This document shows, piece by piece, positions 61,523 to 64,000 of a DNA stretch of 64,000 nt. Every line of letters starts with the position of its first letter. Within the stretch, counting starts at the first letter, position 1. Origin of the DNA: UBA8437 sp964646205 (lineage in GTDB: Bacteria > Planctomycetota > Planctomycetia > Planctomycetales > Planctomycetaceae); the NCBI GenBank assembly GCA_964646205.1, contig CAZYAZ010000006.1:1-64000 (forward strand). The letters run 5' to 3'. Position numbers and translations under genes: made by a program. The notes beneath the pieces were generated by a model. The model made no database searches, was not told the DNA's origin, and saw only the letters and a list, made by a program, of their open reading frames with translations.

Positions 61523-62337
61523 ACGACGGACCCGTCACTTCCAGGTTGCTGGCCGTCGACGTGGGCAACAGCCGGGTCAAGTTCGGGATGTTCGACCTGG
61601 CGTCAATTGTCGATGGATTGCCCCAGCTGGTCGATTCGCTGGCGGCAGCACCCGATGGTCCCATGCCGTGGCAGGAGATCCGTGGCTGGTTGGGCGAATC
61701 GGATTCGTCCGTACCGCGTGGCATCGTGGCCGGTTCAAATCCGCCTGTTCGTGACGTGGTGGTTGAAGGCTGGCCGTCGGAATGGCCCACCCCGAGAGTT
61801 CTTACCGATTCGGGTTGCCTGGACCTCGACGTGCAACTGGAACATCCGGGTCAGGCCGGAATCGATCGACTACTCAATGCCGTCGCGACCAGGCGACTGA
61901 CAGCCGCACAGCGTCCGGCGATCATTGTTGATTCGGGAACGGCCACGACCGTGGACATGGTCGATGCCACGGGCGCCTTCCGTGGTGGAGCCATTCTGCC
62001 TGGATTTGGATTGTTGGCCCGGTCGTTGCATCGCTACACCGCGTTGCTGCCGCTGGTCACGCTCGAGCAACTCGGAGTTGGTCCGCCACCGGTGGTTGGC
62101 CAGGACACCACGACGGCGATCAAGAGCGGGTTGTTCTTCGGTCAACTGGGAGCCGTTCGCGAGTTGGTTCGCGTGATGTCCAGTTCGGTTGGTGGTGGAC
62201 CGGTGGACCTGTTTCTGACCGGTGGAGGTGGGCCGCTGTTGGCCACGGAACTCACCGAAGCCCGATTCGTTCCGCACCTGGGTCTGTGCGGTCTTGCCGA
62301 GGTGGCACGGACCGCTGCCCAGGGAGACTCGCCGTGA
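61519..62337 (+). CDS. coaX: Type III pantothenate kinase
   Basis: 272 residues from the GTG at 61519 (in GTGA overlap with the preceding stop). First step of coenzyme A synthesis from pantothenate. Motifs: LLAVDVGNSRVKFGMFD (phosphate loop), the middle GQAGIDRLLNAVATRRL, and IIVDSGTATTVDMVDATGAFRGGAILPGFGLLARSLHRYTALLP. These are the sugar-kinase/acetate-kinase superfamily elements of CoaX. The next gene begins in its own GTGA overlap, so four genes (pntAA, dehydrogenase, coaX, MnmE-like) read as one operon. A longer reading from 61405 is rejected as it lies in the dehydrogenase gene. Confidence 0.93.
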   Translation: MNDGPVTSRLLAVDVGNSRVKFGMFDLASIVDGLPQLVDSLAAAPDGPMPWQEIRGWLGESDSSVPRGIVAGSNPPVRDVVVEGWPSEWPTPRVLTDSGCLDLDVQLEHPGQAGIDRLLNAVATRRLTAAQRPAIIVDSGTATTVDMVDATGAFRGGAILPGFGLLARSLHRYTALLPLVTLEQLGVGPPPVVGQDTTTAIKSGLFFGQLGAVRELVRVMSSSVGGGPVDLFLTGGGGPLLATELTEARFVPHLGLCGLAEVARTAAQGDSP

Positions 62338-63482
62338 ACACCACCCGTGTGGCGGTGTTGACGCCGCAGGGCCGTGGAGCGATCGCCACCGTCCTGGTGG
62401 AGGGGCCGACCGATGCGATGGACTGGGGTCGGCTTTTCGTTGCGGCCAACGGCCTTGACCTGGCGGACCAGGAGATTGGTCGGATCTGTTTTGGACACTG
62501 GGGCGAACGCGAGAGCGGGTTGCCATCGGAACAGGTCGTGGTGTGCCGGACCGGTGACAATCGGGTCGAAGTGCACTGTCATGGCGGCACGGTGGCGGTG
62601 GCACGGATTCTCGGCGACCTTGTCGAATCCGGAGCGAGGAAGTGCGACTGGATCGAGTTGACCGGGGGTCGACGTGGCGAGCCGATCCATCGGGTGGAGA
62701 TCGAGGTGACCGAGGCGCTGGCGGCAGCAACGACCTGGCGGCTGGCTTCGATCCTGCTCGATCAACAATCGGGAATCCTGTTGCGGTCGCTTCGGCAGAT
62801 CGAATCAACGGATTGGGAGTCCCGGGATGAGCTTGCCGGGTTGGTGAACGGTTTGCTGGAATGGTCCGGGCTGGGACGATGGTTGGCCGGTCCACCGACG
62901 GTGGTGCTGGCCGGATCCACCAACGTTGGCAAGTCGAGCCTGCTGAATGCGCTGCTGGGATTTGGTCGAGCGATTGTCTGGGACGAGCCGGGAACCACGC
63001 GTGATGCGGTTGTTGGACACACAGCGATCGACGGTTGGCCGGTCCGGCTGGTCGACACGGCGGGCTTGAGAGAAACCGAAGATGAGATCGAGGCGGTTGG
63101 GATCGAGCACACTCGCCGGGAAATCGCTGCGGCCGATTTGGTGTTGCTGGTCGTTGATGGGTCGATTCCGGTGGATGAATCGACCAGCCGGTCCATCGGT
63201 GCCATGGGCGAGGGGTTGATCGTGGCCAACAAGTGTGACCTGGGAGATGCGACCGACGGCATGTTGCCTGGTGGGACACTGGCGGTTTCGGCGCTCAATG
63301 GTGACGGCATCGATTCGCTGGCTGCGGCGATCGTGGCGAGGCTGGTTCCCCGGGTTCCCGAGCCAGGGACGGCGGTGCCGGTTTCGAACCGGCTTGTCGA
63401 GTGCCTGGAACGTGCGGCCCGGGCGGTGGACGACGGCGACGAGACTGGCTTTCGCGAGACGATGAGCGATGCGATTGGATGA
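62334..63482 (+). CDS. MnmE-like GTPase lacking the C-terminal Cys motif
   Basis: 382 residues from GTG 62334, against about 450 in standard MnmE. The N-terminal region resembles the tetrahydrofolate-binding domain (VAVLTPQGRGAIATVLVEGP). G domain complete: P-loop AGSTNVGKSS (193-202), TTRD (221-224), DTAG (241-244) and NKCD (299-302). The helical domain is shortened, and the C-terminus ends DDGDETGFRETMSDAIG with no CxGK, the motif whose Cys takes part in tRNA wobble-uridine modification. So it may be a MnmE derivative with another GTPase role, or an adapted enzyme. GTGA overlap with coaX. No mnmG beside it. Confidence 0.82.
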   Translation: MNTTRVAVLTPQGRGAIATVLVEGPTDAMDWGRLFVAANGLDLADQEIGRICFGHWGERESGLPSEQVVVCRTGDNRVEVHCHGGTVAVARILGDLVESGARKCDWIELTGGRRGEPIHRVEIEVTEALAAATTWRLASILLDQQSGILLRSLRQIESTDWESRDELAGLVNGLLEWSGLGRWLAGPPTVVLAGSTNVGKSSLLNALLGFGRAIVWDEPGTTRDAVVGHTAIDGWPVRLVDTAGLRETEDEIEAVGIEHTRREIAAADLVLLVVDGSIPVDESTSRSIGAMGEGLIVANKCDLGDATDGMLPGGTLAVSALNGDGIDSLAAAIVARLVPRVPEPGTAVPVSNRLVECLERAARAVDDGDETGFRETMSDAIG

Positions 63483-63590
63483 TTGTCGCGTCACGGCCGG
63501 GTGTTACCATGGTGGCAGGCTGGTTGACTGCCGGCCGGTCTTCACTCCTCGGGTCGAGCGGGGCAGATTGTCCCGGGAGACTGGTGCATT

Positions 63591-64000
63591 ATGAATGACC
63601 TGATGAACAACTGGGCCGAGCGATACACGGGTCGTTTCATTGCCCTGATGGTCGTGTCGCTGATCATCCAGGTGTGTGTGTTTGGGTTGTACGTACGGTT
63701 GCAGCGGCGACGGGGACAACAGGATGGACCCCGGCCCCGGTTTACGATTGGCGGTGCCGCGGCCGGTGCGGTCTTTCCACTGCTTCTGGTGATCTCGGTT
63801 GTCCTGATGAGCTGGTTCCTGTTGGTACAGACGCTGGTTCTCCTGGCGCTGACGCTGTTGTCACACCGACTCCGATGGCCCCCAAAACGGTTTGTCGTGG
63901 TTGCCTCGATGCTGGTGGTCGTGATCATCGCAGCCGCGGGCGGGCGCGGAGTGATTCGAGCCGAACAGGCTCGTCGCGAGTATCCTTTTGAATCGTTGAC
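63591..64000 (+). CDS. Multi-spanning membrane protein, cut by the window end
   Basis: Open from ATG 63591 to the right edge (136 codons and two bases). Three hydrophobic segments so far (FIALMVVSLIIQVCVFGLYV, AVFPLLLVISVVLMSWFLLV plus TLVLLALTLL, and VVVASMLVVVIIAAAGG). Not recognisable; GGGAGA lies 11 bases upstream. It follows the MnmE-like gene by 108 bp on the same strand. Confidence 0.65.
   Translation, partial: MNDLMNNWAERYTGRFIALMVVSLIIQVCVFGLYVRLQRRRGQQDGPRPRFTIGGAAAGAVFPLLLVISVVLMSWFLLVQTLVLLALTLLSHRLRWPPKRFVVVASMLVVVIIAAAGGRGVIRAEQARREYPFESL

Overview
The window is GC-rich, densely coding DNA that reads as a chromosome segment of a planctomycete (phylum Planctomycetota). Signs seen directly are two operons of planctomycete-type secreted proteins (cytochrome-c-like CxxCH plus DUF1549/DUF1553 proteins, Tat-exported DUF1501 proteins, PPC-domain proteins), a cysteine-rich YTV-repeat wall protein, inserted giant signal peptidases, and frequent GTG/TTG starts with 4-base GTGA/ATGA overlaps. 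I saw no phage genes, insertion sequence, CRISPR array, rRNA or tRNA. A 10-N gap with low-complexity flanks (5452-5564) shows that the sequence is a scaffold from a draft or metagenome assembly.

Layout. 1-6927 (minus): PQQ-like propeller, DUF1549/1553 protein (broken by the gap), DUF1501 protein, and a second DUF1549/1553 protein cut by the window edge. 7178-7975 (plus): scpB. 7972-16687 (minus): Ig-like/DUF1549/DUF1553 protein, DUF1501 protein, and two tandem PPC proteins that are identical at DNA level over about 2.2 kb. 16886-20685: csrA, a CstA-type permease, a secreted ThuA-like protein and a small putative lipoprotein. 21004-25329 (plus): def, fmt, a small anchored protein, and a kinase/pseudokinase/metalloprotease fusion. 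25376-28437: HtrA protease, RNase III and a TIM-barrel isomerase.

28595-40627 (plus): YTV wall protein with a strong terminator, a roughly 2060-residue alpha-2-macroglobulin with a CTEQ thioester motif, a CysQ-like phosphatase overlapping an SLC13/RCK_C transporter, a membrane protein resembling DUF6677, and a 60-residue membrane peptide. 40650-48798 (minus): lptB, a lepA-lepB-lepB block in which two signal peptidases carry a CxxC/CxxC insert and a large lectin-like insert, an HpcH/HpaI aldolase overlapping a zinc-ribbon protein, and a D-2-hydroxyacid dehydrogenase.

49046-54096 (plus): a zinc-ribbon membrane peptide, a tetraether-synthase-like radical SAM enzyme overlapping an Lgt-like membrane enzyme, a secreted FKBP isomerase and an SSS symporter. 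54093-57366 (minus): a Fis-like HTH protein and a three-gene ABC importer of the NMT1/THI5 type. 57473-64000 (plus): transhydrogenase genes in the order pntAB-pntB-pntAA, an NAD-type isocitrate dehydrogenase relative, coaX, a short MnmE-like GTPase without the C-terminal Cys motif, and the start of a membrane protein.

The least ordinary items are the radical SAM/Lgt-like pair (candidate lipid-modifying unit), the kinase/pseudokinase/metalloprotease fusion, the paired signal peptidases with inserts, the homogenised PPC duplication, and the MnmE-like GTPase lacking its catalytic C-terminus.
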